From Candidatus Defluviicoccus seviourii (GTDB lineage Bacteria; Pseudomonadota; Alphaproteobacteria; Rhodospirillales; Defluviicoccaceae): a DNA stretch of 62,654 nucleotides. The notes under the pieces were generated by a model, which saw only the letters and a program-made list of their open reading frames with translations, was not told the DNA's origin and searched no databases. Within the stretch, counting starts at the first letter, position 1; each line of letters begins with the position of its first letter. The stretch spans positions 1 to 62,654 of the forward strand of contig UXAT02000013.1 of the NCBI GenBank assembly GCA_900609035.2, written 5' to 3'. Positions 44,543-57,223 of this stretch are shown in pieces. Position numbers and translations under genes: made by a program.

Positions 44543-46451
44543 CGTCGTTCCTCAGGCCCGCAACCCATCGCGCCACTTCGTCGTCCTCCTGCCCCTCCAG
44601 TTGCGCCGCCAGCGGCGAGGCATGCCGACGCTCGATCTCCTGAGCGGCGATCAAGATATCGCGCGCAATCGGCGCCGCGACCTTTGAGCCGCCGCCGCCA
44701 TGCTCGACGATGACCGCGATCGCGTACCGCGGCGCCTCGATTGGGGCGTAGGCGATGAACAGCGCATGATCGCGCAGTTCCCATGGCAGTTCCTCGTTGC
44801 GCTTCACGCGCTTGGAGCGTTCGGCACGCGTGATCCGACGCACCTGCGAGGTACCGGTCTTGCCCGCCATGCGCATGCCTGGCTTCTTGATTGCCGCGCC
44901 TTGTGCGGTCCCCATGCGGCTGTTGACGACCGCCATCATCCCCTCGCGAACCACCTGCAGGTGTTCGGGATTGATGTTCAACGGCCGAAAGCCGAACTGC
45001 TCACCGGGAGTCTTGCCCGGCGGCACCGCTGGCCGGCGGGCCAAGCGCGGTTCGACCGCCCACACGCCATTCGCGATGCGCGCCGTCATCACGGCGAGCT
45101 GGAGCGGCGTCGACAGGACATAACCCTGACCGATGCCGCAGATCACCGTCTCGCCCTTCGACCACGGCTTCTTGAGTGCGCTCGCCTTCCAGGCTCGTGT
45201 TGGCATCAGTCCGCGCCGCTCGGCCGGCAGGTCGATCCCGAGCTGGACGCCGAGACCGAGCCGGTTCGCCATCTCGCTGATCGGATCAATGCCGGTGCGG
45301 CGCGCAATCTCGTAAAAATAGACATCGCATGACAGCGCGAGCGCATGGCGCAGGTCGACCGTGCCGTGGCCGCCGCGCCGCCAGCAGTGGAAGGTGTTGC
45401 CGCCCATCCGCAGACGGCCATAACAAGTGACGCCGTCGCGCGGCTTGATCGTGCCGCGTTCGAGCGCTGCCAGGGCGACCGCCGGCTTGAATGTCGATCC
45501 CGGCGCGTACTGGCCGGATACGGCCTTGTTGGTCAGCGGCGAATGCGGATTCTCGATCAGCGCCCGCCATTCCTCGGGTGCGAGGCCGCGGCTGAACGCA
45601 CCAGGGTCGTAGCCGGGCGTGGAGACCAGGGCCAGGATCTCGCCGCTCTCGACATCCATCAACACGACCGCGCCAACCTGGTCCCCAAGACGTTCGGTGG
45701 CGTAGTGCTGCAGATCAAGATCGAGTGCCAGCGTCAGGTCCGCGCCCGGCTTCCCCTCCTTTCGGTCGAGTTCACGGATCACCCGGCCGATGGCATTGAC
45801 CTCGACCTCGGAGCGGCCGCCGGTGCCACGCAAAACCTTGTCGTACGCCCGTTCGACCCCCGCCTTGCCGATGCGAAACCCGGGCAGGTCAAGCAACGGA
45901 TCATCCTTGACGTCACGCTCCGCCACCGGCGCAACGTAGCCGACGACATGAACCAGCGATTCTCCTTGCGGATACTCCCGGCTCATGCCCTCCTCAACGG
46001 AAATACCGGGAAGATCGATGGCATTGACCTCAACGTGAGCAACATCCTCCCAGCTCAGGTTCTCGGCAACGGTGACAGGAACGAACTTGCGCTTTTGCCG
46101 CGTTTCCTTGAGCACCCGACGCAGGTCGGTCTCGCTGATCGGCACGATCTGGTTCAGCGAACCGAGCGTGAGTTCGACGTCGCTCGTCTGCTCGGCGACC
46201 AACAGCACCCGATAATCCTGCAGGTTCGACGCGAGCAAGCGACCGCGCCGATCAAGGATGCGGCCGCGCGGCGGCGCGATCATCCGCAGATTGATCCGGT
46301 TGTCCTCGGCAAGCGTGACGTACCGCTCCGCCTGAACGGACTGCAGGTAATAGAGGCGCCCGCCGAGTGCCGCGAAGAGAAGCGCCTGGCCGCCCGCGAG
46401 CACTGCCGTCCGGCGTGAAAACTGGCGGTGACGTTCGGAGTCCCGCGTCAT
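44532..46451 (-). CDS. mrdA: Penicillin-binding protein 2
   Basis: About 639 residues: one N-terminal membrane anchor (RTAVLAGGQALLFAALGGRLYY), a dimerisation region (RGRILDRRGRLLASN), and a transpeptidase domain with PGSTFKPAVAL (the SxxK serine), SCDVYFYEIA (SxN position, here SCD as in many PBP2s) and KTGTSQV. It cross-links new wall with RodA. ATG 46451 was chosen with GAGGGACGG upstream; a TTG at 46484 would overlap mreD. Confidence 0.95.
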   Translation of the reverse strand: MTRDSERHRQFSRRTAVLAGGQALLFAALGGRLYYLQSVQAERYVTLAEDNRINLRMIAPPRGRILDRRGRLLASNLQDYRVLLVAEQTSDVELTLGSLNQIVPISETDLRRVLKETRQKRKFVPVTVAENLSWEDVAHVEVNAIDLPGISVEEGMSREYPQGESLVHVVGYVAPVAERDVKDDPLLDLPGFRIGKAGVERAYDKVLRGTGGRSEVEVNAIGRVIRELDRKEGKPGADLTLALDLDLQHYATERLGDQVGAVVLMDVESGEILALVSTPGYDPGAFSRGLAPEEWRALIENPHSPLTNKAVSGQYAPGSTFKPAVALAALERGTIKPRDGVTCYGRLRMGGNTFHCWRRGGHGTVDLRHALALSCDVYFYEIARRTGIDPISEMANRLGLGVQLGIDLPAERRGLMPTRAWKASALKKPWSKGETVICGIGQGYVLSTPLQLAVMTARIANGVWAVEPRLARRPAVPPGKTPGEQFGFRPLNINPEHLQVVREGMMAVVNSRMGTAQGAAIKKPGMRMAGKTGTSQVRRITRAERSKRVKRNEELPWELRDHALFIAYAPIEAPRYAIAVIVEHGGGGSKVAAPIARDILIAAQEIERRHASPLAAQLEGQEDDEVARWVAGLRNDGAL

Positions 46452-46467
46452 CGATCCAATCCGTCCC

Positions 46468-46983
46468 TCAAGCCTGTCCAACAATCCGGAGATGGCACTG
46501 CACCAGCAACCGCCAGATCAGCGGCAGGCAGCCGATCGTGGTTCCCGCCTGCAGCAGTGCGCCGGTGCCGTTGACCAACAGACCATAGAACGCGCTGACA
46601 GCCAGCCACGCGATCGTGAACGCGGCGCCTGCGAGCAGTGCAAAACCCAGCCATACGATAGCAAACGACTTGCCAAGAAAGAAACCGCGCTGGGTATTCA
46701 CGGCGGCGTGAATGAGCACGAAGACCAGCGCGTTGACGCCAAAGGGCGCGCCACTCAGGACATCATCGGCGAGGCCGATGGCAAACGCCGCAGCGGGTGG
46801 CATCAGATCCGGCCGGTAAAGCGTCCAGTAGTAGATGGAGACCAGCGCCAGGGCCGGAAACACGAGATTGAGCAGCGGAACCCGCAGCGGCACGGTGCTC
46901 AGCAGCACGAGCGCAAACGCCAGCAGGACTGGCACGACGTGACGGGCAAGGAGGTCAAGCCGGTGCCAGAACGAGCGCTTCAT
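46468..46983 (-). CDS. mreD: Rod shape-determining protein MreD
   Basis: A 171-residue inner-membrane protein with five to six helices (VVPVLLAFALVLLSTVPLRVP; PDLMPPAAAFAIGLADDVLSGAPFGVNAL is the conserved core). It links MreC and MreB to the elongation complex. Its start overlaps the mreC stop as ATGA, so they are translationally coupled. Confidence 0.93.
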   Translation of the reverse strand: MKRSFWHRLDLLARHVVPVLLAFALVLLSTVPLRVPLLNLVFPALALVSIYYWTLYRPDLMPPAAAFAIGLADDVLSGAPFGVNALVFVLIHAAVNTQRGFFLGKSFAIVWLGFALLAGAAFTIAWLAVSAFYGLLVNGTGALLQAGTTIGCLPLIWRLLVQCHLRIVGQA

Positions 46984-47969
46984 GGACGAATGCGGTCGCC
47001 TGGGCGCGGCACCGGCAGCGGGACCACGGTTGGCGGCGCTGCGGTACCTTCCGCCTGTGCCTCGGCTGGCGCCGAGGCTGACAGTTGTGCGTTAGCTGCT
47101 GCCGGAAGTTGCAGCGGTGGCAGAATCGGCGTCTCCGTACGGCCGGCGAGAAAATCGTCGATTAGAGCCGGCAGGCGATGATCGACGACACGGACGAATT
47201 CCACGCGGCTTTGCTTCACGAATGGTGCCACCCGCACATCGCCATGCTGGACTGACACCACGGTGCCAACCGGCAAACCGGGCGGGAAGGCATCGGTGAT
47301 CCCGGATGTCACCACCTGATCGCCGGACGCGATCGTTTCGTCCGGATCGAGATGGATCAGGCGCGGATAGACGGAATTGTCGCCGGCTAGGATCGCCCGC
47401 GCCCGCCCCTCGCCGACGGCGACGGGCACACGGCTGTTGAGATCGGAGATCAGCAACACGCGTGACACACGGTTGGCCGATGCCGCGATGCGCCCGACCA
47501 ACCCCTCCCCGGTGAGCACGATCTGCCCCTTCTCCACGCCGTCGCGGCGGCCAGTATTGACGAGCAGACTGTGGGCGTAGGCACCGCCGGGATCGGCGAC
47601 CACCCGAGCGGCGACAAAGCGGGCTTCCGGCTCCGCCACGAGCTTGAGAAGGTCTCTCAGCTGCGCGTTCTCGGCTTCAAGGCGCTGCGCCACCGCCTGC
47701 CACTGCAGGAGGTGCTCGCGCTCCTGCCGCAACGCAGAATTCTCCTCAACGAGATCCACGAGGCGGCGCGAGCTTGCAACAACATCGGCGGCTCGGTCGA
47801 CCGGCCGCGAGACGGATTCCAGGATCGGGGCCACCACATCGGCGACCTGAACCCGCAAGCGCTCGACGAGGACGGCATCCGCCTTGCCCAGCAGCATCGC
47901 GGCACCGGCAGCCAGAACGAGCACCCCGTAGGTCAACCACGTGGCGAGGAGCTTCCAAGCATTCCACAT
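46980..47969 (-). CDS. mreC: Rod shape-determining protein MreC
   Basis: A 329-residue bitopic protein: one membrane helix (LATWLTYGVLVLAAGAAMLL), a coiled coil (LVEENSALRQEREHLLQWQAVAQRLEAENAQLRDLL) and two beta domains (VARVVADPGGAYAHSLLVNTG; DLNSRVPVAVGEGRARAILAG). The C-terminus is a Pro/Ala-rich tail. It scaffolds the elongasome in the periplasm. mreB lies 91 bp upstream. Confidence 0.95.
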   Translation of the reverse strand: MWNAWKLLATWLTYGVLVLAAGAAMLLGKADAVLVERLRVQVADVVAPILESVSRPVDRAADVVASSRRLVDLVEENSALRQEREHLLQWQAVAQRLEAENAQLRDLLKLVAEPEARFVAARVVADPGGAYAHSLLVNTGRRDGVEKGQIVLTGEGLVGRIAASANRVSRVLLISDLNSRVPVAVGEGRARAILAGDNSVYPRLIHLDPDETIASGDQVVTSGITDAFPPGLPVGTVVSVQHGDVRVAPFVKQSRVEFVRVVDHRLPALIDDFLAGRTETPILPPLQLPAAANAQLSASAPAEAQAEGTAAPPTVVPLPVPRPGDRIRP

Positions 47970-48059
47970 GTGCCTGGAACTAGTCCTGTCGCGTTATTTC
48001 GCCCAGATCGAACGCGCCCGCCGACGCGCTCTCTCCACATGACAAAGAGTACACGCCCT

Positions 48060-49169
<1,110 letters not shown>

Positions 49170-49226
49170 TCAGGCCCTGATCGGTGTCCTGTCAGACGAT
49201 CGACCCCGTAATCCAGCCCAACCGTC

Positions 49227-50777
49227 TCAGGCAGACAGTGCCGCCGGCGCCGTTTTCTGTCGTTTGACCAGGAGCTTGTTCAGCGCGTTCAGATACGCCT
49301 TCACGGACGCGACGACGGTATCGGTGTCAGCGCCCTGGCCGTTGACGGTCCGGCCATGCTCCTCGAGACGAACGGTTACTTCGGCTTGCGCATCGGTTCC
49401 GCCTGTCACGGCGTGCACTTGATACAATCTCAGGCGCGCCGCTGTCTCGAACAATTTCTTGATGCAGCGGAAAGCGGAATCGACGGGGCCATCACCGGTC
49501 TGCTCGCAACTCCGCTCTTCGCCGTCGACGTCCAGCACCAGCTTCGCCGATGACGCCCGGGTGCCGCACTCGATCTCCAGCGAGACCAGTTTGATGCGGT
49601 CGTGCGCGCGGCCGATCTGATCATCGACAAGGGCAACGATGTCCTCGTCGAACACTTCCTTCTTGCGGTCCGCCAATGCCTTGAAGCGGTCGAAGGCATC
49701 CTCGAAGGCATTCTCGCCCAGTTCGAAGCTGAGCTCCTTCAGCTTCTCACGAAACGCGTGCCGGCCGGAGTGCTTGCCCAGCACCAGTTTCGAGGTCGAC
49801 AGCCCGACCGACTCCGGCGTCATGATCTCGTAAGTGCCGGCATGCTTCAGCATTCCGTCCTGGTGGATGCCGGATTCATGCGCAAACGCGTTGGCGCCGA
49901 CGATCGCCTTGTTCGGCTGGACGACAAAGCCGGTCGTCGCCGAAACCAGCCGCGACGCGCGCATGATATGCTCGCTGGTGACCGCGGTGAAGAATGGCAG
50001 ATTGTCGTGGCGTGTCTTCAGCGCCATGACGATCTCCTCCATCGCCGCGTTGCCGGCCCGCTCCCCCAAGCCGTTGATCGTGCACTCGATCTGCCGCGCA
50101 CCGGCCTTGACGGCGGCCAGCGAATTGGCGACCCCCAGCCCCAGATCATTGTGGCAATGAACGGAAATCACCGCCTGATCGATGTTGGGGACGCGGTTTT
50201 TCAGCATCGTGATGATGGCGGCGAACTCGTCCGGGATGGCGTAGCCGACGGTATCGGGGACGTTGATGGTGGTTGCGCCGGCGGCAATCGCGGCTTCGAC
50301 ACACCGGCACAGGAAATCGTGCTCGGAGCGGGAGCCATCCTCGCACGACCACTCGACGTCGTCGGTAAAGCGGCGCGCCATGCGCACGCTGTCGATGACG
50401 CGCTCGTAAACCTGGTCGGGCGACATATCCAGCTTGTACTTCATGTGCAGCGGGCTGGTCGAAATGAAGGTGTGGATGCGCCCGCGCGCCGCCGGGCGGA
50501 TCGCTTCAGCCACCTGCTCGATGTCGCCCTTGGTCGCCCGGGCCAGACCGCACACGGTCGCCTTGGTTATGGTGCGCGCGATTGCCTGCACGGCCTCGAA
50601 ATCGCCGCGCGAGGCGGCTGGAAAGCCGGCCTCGATGACATCAACGCCCATTTCCTCCAGGACCTGGGCGATGCGCAGCTTCTCTTCCAGGTTCATGGAC
50701 GCGCCCGGCGACTGCTCACCGTCACGCAGCGTCGTGTCAAAGATGATGACGCGGTTGGGATCTTGGGAACTGGTCAT
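49227..50777 (-). CDS. leuA: 2-isopropylmalate synthase
   Basis: A 516-residue enzyme. [19 protein letters not shown] is the substrate- and metal-binding start; [18 protein letters not shown] contains the HxH metal ligand; [19 protein letters not shown] follows. The C-terminal third is the leucine-sensing LeuA dimer domain. It condenses acetyl-CoA with 2-oxoisovalerate in leucine synthesis. ATG 50777 has GAGGGAG upstream; the earlier in-frame start at 50825 is less likely. Confidence 0.96.
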   Translation of the reverse strand: MTSSQDPNRVIIFDTTLRDGEQSPGASMNLEEKLRIAQVLEEMGVDVIEAGFPAASRGDFEAVQAIARTITKATVCGLARATKGDIEQVAEAIRPAARGRIHTFISTSPLHMKYKLDMSPDQVYERVIDSVRMARRFTDDVEWSCEDGSRSEHDFLCRCVEAAIAAGATTINVPDTVGYAIPDEFAAIITMLKNRVPNIDQAVISVHCHNDLGLGVANSLAAVKAGARQIECTINGLGERAGNAAMEEIVMALKTRHDNLPFFTAVTSEHIMRASRLVSATTGFVVQPNKAIVGANAFAHESGIHQDGMLKHAGTYEIMTPESVGLSTSKLVLGKHSGRHAFREKLKELSFELGENAFEDAFDRFKALADRKKEVFDEDIVALVDDQIGRAHDRIKLVSLEIECGTRASSAKLVLDVDGEERSCEQTGDGPVDSAFRCIKKLFETAARLRLYQVHAVTGGTDAQAEVTVRLEEHGRTVNGQGADTDTVVASVKAYLNALNKLLVKRQKTAPAALSA

Positions 50778-51302
50778 GGGAAAACTCCCTCGCCTTGAAC
50801 ATATTCGGACAGAAAACGAACTCAAGCACCTCCCCTGAACGAAGCCCGCGTCAACCGATCACGTCGGCCCGCGCGCACCCGCTCAGGGGCAGCTAAGTCG
50901 AAGCAGCCCGAGGCGAAGGAAGTTTTTCGCTCGCGCAGCGCAGCGGTCCGTAGGCACGGCTGCCAACCGATGAATTGATCGCCCCATGGTGATCACCAGC
51001 AGTCTCGCCCGTCTACCTGTCTTACCCGCTACGCCCAGCGTTTCGATCATACGATTTGCCGGCGGCGGCAACACGCCCGTTGCCAACCGCCCTACTAGAA
51101 CCACAAACTGATAACGCGTGTCAACTGGCGACGCCGTCGCGCGGCTTCAGGATGCCTGGAAATAGGTTGCAGATCGTCATTGCGAGGAGCGGAAGCGACG
51201 AAGCAATCCACAATCTCGATACGTTAAGCGGTCTGGATTGCTTCCCGCTTCGCTTTCGTTCGCGCTCGCAATGACGCGTGTTTCGGGAAATCCTGCGTGC
51301 CT
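50778..51302. other. leuA-ilvC intergenic region
   Basis: 525 bp with no supported gene. It should contain the leuA promoter. Apart from the dyad repeat at 51175-51276, I see no clear leader peptide or attenuator. Confidence 0.4.
51175..51276. repeat. Dispersed palindromic repeat
   Basis: Arms CGTCATTGCGAG and CTCGCAATGACG close a 102-bp dyad that also holds GAAGCAATCC against GGATTGCTTC. Repeats of this kind are scattered in intergenic DNA of many alphaproteobacteria. It stands 26 bp beyond the ilvC stop and would fold in RNA. Confidence 0.8.
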
Positions 51303-52367
<1,065 letters not shown>

Positions 52368-52877
52368 TCAGAGTGCCTGCGGCCCGCGCGCGATCGCGAC
52401 GACACCCGTGCGCGCCACGTCGACGAGGCCGAGCGGCTTCATCAGCTTGATAAAGGCTTCGAGCTTATCGGGCCGGCCGACGATCTCGAAGACGAACGAC
52501 TCGTTGGTCGAGTCCACGACCCGCGCCCGAAAGATATCGGCAATGCGCAACGACTCGACCCGGCCGGCCGTGCCGCTCACCTTCACCAGCGCCAATTCGC
52601 GCTCGACGTGCGGGCCTTCGATGGTGAGGTCGCTCACCGTGTGGACGGGCACCAGCCGCCGGAGCTGGTTCTTGATCTGCTCGATGATCTGGATGGTGCC
52701 GGACGTGACGATCGTGATCCGGGAGACACCGGCTTCCGGCTTGGTTTCGGCGACGGTCAGGCTTTCGATATTGTAGCCCCGGCCGGAGAACAGGCCGACG
52801 ACCCGGGCGAGCACCCCTGGCTCGTTGTCGACCAGCACCGCAATCGTGTGCCGCTGATTGTTATTGGGCGCGGACAT
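52368..52877 (-). CDS. ilvH: Acetolactate synthase, small regulatory subunit
   Basis: A 169-residue protein with an N-terminal ACT domain (HTIAVLVDNEPGVLARVVGLFSGRGYNIESLTVAET) and a C-terminal ALS-specific domain (GRPDKLEAFIKLMKPLGLVDVARTGVVAIARG). It confers valine feedback on the large subunit. It lies 138 bp downstream of ilvI. Confidence 0.96.
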   Translation of the reverse strand: MSAPNNNQRHTIAVLVDNEPGVLARVVGLFSGRGYNIESLTVAETKPEAGVSRITIVTSGTIQIIEQIKNQLRRLVPVHTVSDLTIEGPHVERELALVKVSGTAGRVESLRIADIFRARVVDSTNESFVFEIVGRPDKLEAFIKLMKPLGLVDVARTGVVAIARGPQAL

Positions 52878-53015
52878 TGTCTACCTCGCATTCTGGCTGA
52901 CCCGCACCGGCCGGCCGCCGGTTGCAGGTGAAAAGACGCTGATTTGGCCCCATCAGCCCTGAGCCTGCGGCCGCAGCCGCGACCCAGGGCTCGATGAAAG
53001 CTGGATCGCTCGATC

Positions 53016-54779
<1,764 letters not shown>

Positions 54780-54840
54780 CTTCAACTCCTGGCAAAGCAA
54801 AGCAACTGCGGCAGATATGGGGATTGTAACCACCGCCGGC

Positions 54841-54862
54841 AAAAAACCGCCCCCCCGGCGGT
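54841..54862 (-). terminator. Rho-independent terminator between miaA and ilvI
   Basis: On the minus strand ACCGCC, a five-G loop and GGCGGT are followed by six Ts. It lies 34 bp past the miaA stop and 61 bp before the ilvI start, so it either ends the miaA transcript or acts as an attenuator for ilvI. No leader peptide rich in Leu, Ile or Val was seen. Confidence 0.75.
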
Positions 54863-54896
54863 CCGCGTGACAGCTTGGGACCCGAAACCTAGTCGC

Positions 54897-55847
54897 TCAG
54901 GGAGCAGGGGTCAACAAGAAGGCGCGCATGAAAGCCTCCGCGCGGGCGCATGCCTGTTCCGGTGCCTCGTCTTCAATCACGAAATTGGCGGTCATCTGGT
55001 GCCGAAGCCACGTGAGCTGCCGTTTCGCGTAGCGGCGCGTTGCCGCTTGGCCCTGGGCGCATGCCTCCGCCAGGGTTGTTTCACCCTTGAGAAAGCGAGC
55101 CAACTCCGCCACGCCGAGCGCCTTCATGGCCGGCAGCCCGGCATCAAGGTTGAGATCGAGCAGCCGCTGGACCTCAGGCAAAGCGCCATTCGCCAGCATC
55201 GTGAGAAACCGGACATCGAGCCGGCGGTAGAGGTCCTCGCGCGGCGGCAGCAGCATTATGGTCGCAAAGCGCGCAGCAAGCGCCGGCCGCGGCGGATTGA
55301 TTTCATGCCACGCGGTCAACGCCCGACCGGTGCCGCGTGCCACCGCCATCGCCCGGACCAGCCGCTGACGATCGGTGGCTGGCAAGCGCGCAGCCGCATG
55401 CGGATCGAGCGACCGCAAGCGCTCCCGAAACTTGTCCCCCCCTTCCCGCTCATAGAGAGCCTCAAGATCGCGGCAAAGCTCTGCCGACACGGCCGGCAGT
55501 GGGCTCAAGCCTTCCGTCAGCGTCTTGAGATAAAGGCCGGTGCCACCTGTCACGACCGGCAGCCGGCCGGCCTGCCAGGCGGCGTCGACTTCCTTCCCCG
55601 CTGCCGCCAGCCAGCGGCCCACGGACCAGCGTTCGCTCGCGGGAACGACCCCGTAGAGACGGTGCGGCACTCGCCCTTCGTCCGCTGCGCTAGGCCGCGC
55701 CGTCAGCACGCGCAGTTCGGCGTACACCTGCATGCTGTCGGCATTGATGATCGTGCCGGCAAACTTGGTTGCGAGCGCGAGCGCCACTGCCGACTTGCCG
55801 CTGCCGGTCGGCCCGGTGAGGATCAGGACCGGCCGATCATCGGTCAT
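54897..55847 (-). CDS. miaA: tRNA dimethylallyltransferase
   Basis: A 316-residue enzyme. VLILTGPTGSGKSAVALALA is the P-loop; INADSMQVYAELRVLTARPS, HRLYGVVPASERWSVGRW and VTGGTGLYLKTLTEGLSP are MiaA signatures. It adds dimethylallyl to A37 of tRNAs reading UNN codons. ATG 55847 was chosen over an upstream start at 55877. Confidence 0.95.
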   Translation of the reverse strand: MTDDRPVLILTGPTGSGKSAVALALATKFAGTIINADSMQVYAELRVLTARPSAADEGRVPHRLYGVVPASERWSVGRWLAAAGKEVDAAWQAGRLPVVTGGTGLYLKTLTEGLSPLPAVSAELCRDLEALYEREGGDKFRERLRSLDPHAAARLPATDRQRLVRAMAVARGTGRALTAWHEINPPRPALAARFATIMLLPPREDLYRRLDVRFLTMLANGALPEVQRLLDLNLDAGLPAMKALGVAELARFLKGETTLAEACAQGQAATRRYAKRQLTWLRHQMTANFVIEDEAPEQACARAEAFMRAFLLTPAP

Positions 55848-55981
55848 CGTCTTGAGGGGTGAACAGAGAATGCACAAAGACGGCGCGAATCGCTAACCGG
55901 CAAGATTGGGGCCAAGCTGCCCGAAAGGTCCGCCTTCGTGCCACCTCTGTTCTTGTGCAGCAGGCGCCAGCCAGCTTCTCG

Positions 55982-57208
55982 TCAGGGAGCGAGCGGCAGG
56001 GAGAGAAGGCCGTCGGCAAGCTTGGGCTCGAACCACGTCGATTTCGGCGGCATCACGTCGCCGGCATCCGCAACCGCGATCACATCGGCAAACGCGGTCG
56101 GATATAGCGCGAATGCCACGGCCGCGTCGCCTGATCGCACCCGTTCCTCCAGCCCAACAAGACCACGGCCGCCACCGACGAAATCGATCCGGGGATCGGT
56201 ACGCGGATCGCCGATGCCCAGCACAGGCGTGAGCAAGTACTCGGACAACAAGCTGACGTCGAGCCGCTCGCGCGCGGGCAGATCGGGCGAAGGCGGCTGG
56301 CGCAGTTCGAGGCGGTACCAACCACCGTTGAGGAACATCGTGAAGCTCCCGCGCTTCTCCGGGCGGCAAGCGGCAGGCGCCGGCGCCACCGCAAAGGTTT
56401 CAGCGATCCGATCGAGCAACGCGTCCACGCTGAGGCTGGCAAGGTCGCGCACGACCCGGTTGTAATCGAGCACGCGCAGTTCGTCGGCCGGGAAGCTGAC
56501 AATGAGGAAGCGCGCGTCAACCGCGGGCGCGCCACCCTCCCGAACGAGCCGGGCGGCGGCTGCCGACCGATGATGGCCATCGGCGATGTAGATCGCTGGC
56601 ATCGCCTCGAACGCGCCGACGAGGTGTTCGATCGCGGCCGCTTCCGTGATGGCCCAGACCTGATGCCGTGTCCCGTCCACCGTCGTCGCGTCGGCGATCG
56701 GTGTCGTCGTAGTGGCGGCCGCAAGCGCGTTCGTGACCGCTTCCGACGGCGGATGCGCGACCAGTACCGGGCCGGTGTGTGCGCCAACGGCTGCGATCTG
56801 CCGCGTGCGGTCGCGCTCCTTGTCCGGCCGGGTCAGTTCGTGCCGACGGATGCGGTTGCACTCGTAGGCCTCGATCGAAGCGGCGGCAGCAACCCCGGTC
56901 TGAACGTGGCTGCCGGCCGTCATGCGGTAGGCATAAAGGGCGGGGCTGTCTTCGCGCACCAGCACGCCTTCGGCCTGCATGCGGGCGAAGGCCTGCGCCG
57001 CCGCCGCGTAGACAGCGCTGTCATAAGGATCAGTGCCGGGAGGGCAATCGATCTCGGCGCGGGAGACATGGAGGAAGCTCCAGGGCTTGCCCTGGACCTG
57101 CTCGCGCGCCTCAGCCGCAGTCACGACATCATAGGGCCGCGCCGCAACGTCAGGCGCTGAACGCGCGGTCGGCCGGATGGCGCGAAACGGCTGAATGAGC
57201 GGAGGCAT
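55982..57208 (-). CDS. DUF1015 family protein
   Basis: A 408-residue protein with the DUF1015 pattern: LIQPFRAIRPTA at the start, PPYD-like AARPYDVVTAAEA, FLHVSRAEID, then AIYIADGHHRSAAAARLVRE and LRVLDYNRVVRDL near the middle. Archaeal relatives include the free-serine kinase SerK, and ADGHHR is part of the active site there. It stands between degP and miaA, where many relatives of this organism carry serB (from memory), so a serine or phosphoserine role is a reasonable guess but unproven. Confidence 0.87.
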   Translation of the reverse strand: MPPLIQPFRAIRPTARSAPDVAARPYDVVTAAEAREQVQGKPWSFLHVSRAEIDCPPGTDPYDSAVYAAAAQAFARMQAEGVLVREDSPALYAYRMTAGSHVQTGVAAAASIEAYECNRIRRHELTRPDKERDRTRQIAAVGAHTGPVLVAHPPSEAVTNALAAATTTTPIADATTVDGTRHQVWAITEAAAIEHLVGAFEAMPAIYIADGHHRSAAAARLVREGGAPAVDARFLIVSFPADELRVLDYNRVVRDLASLSVDALLDRIAETFAVAPAPAACRPEKRGSFTMFLNGGWYRLELRQPPSPDLPARERLDVSLLSEYLLTPVLGIGDPRTDPRIDFVGGGRGLVGLEERVRSGDAAVAFALYPTAFADVIAVADAGDVMPPKSTWFEPKLADGLLSLPLAP

Positions 57209-57223
57209 GGCGGGCGGACGACC

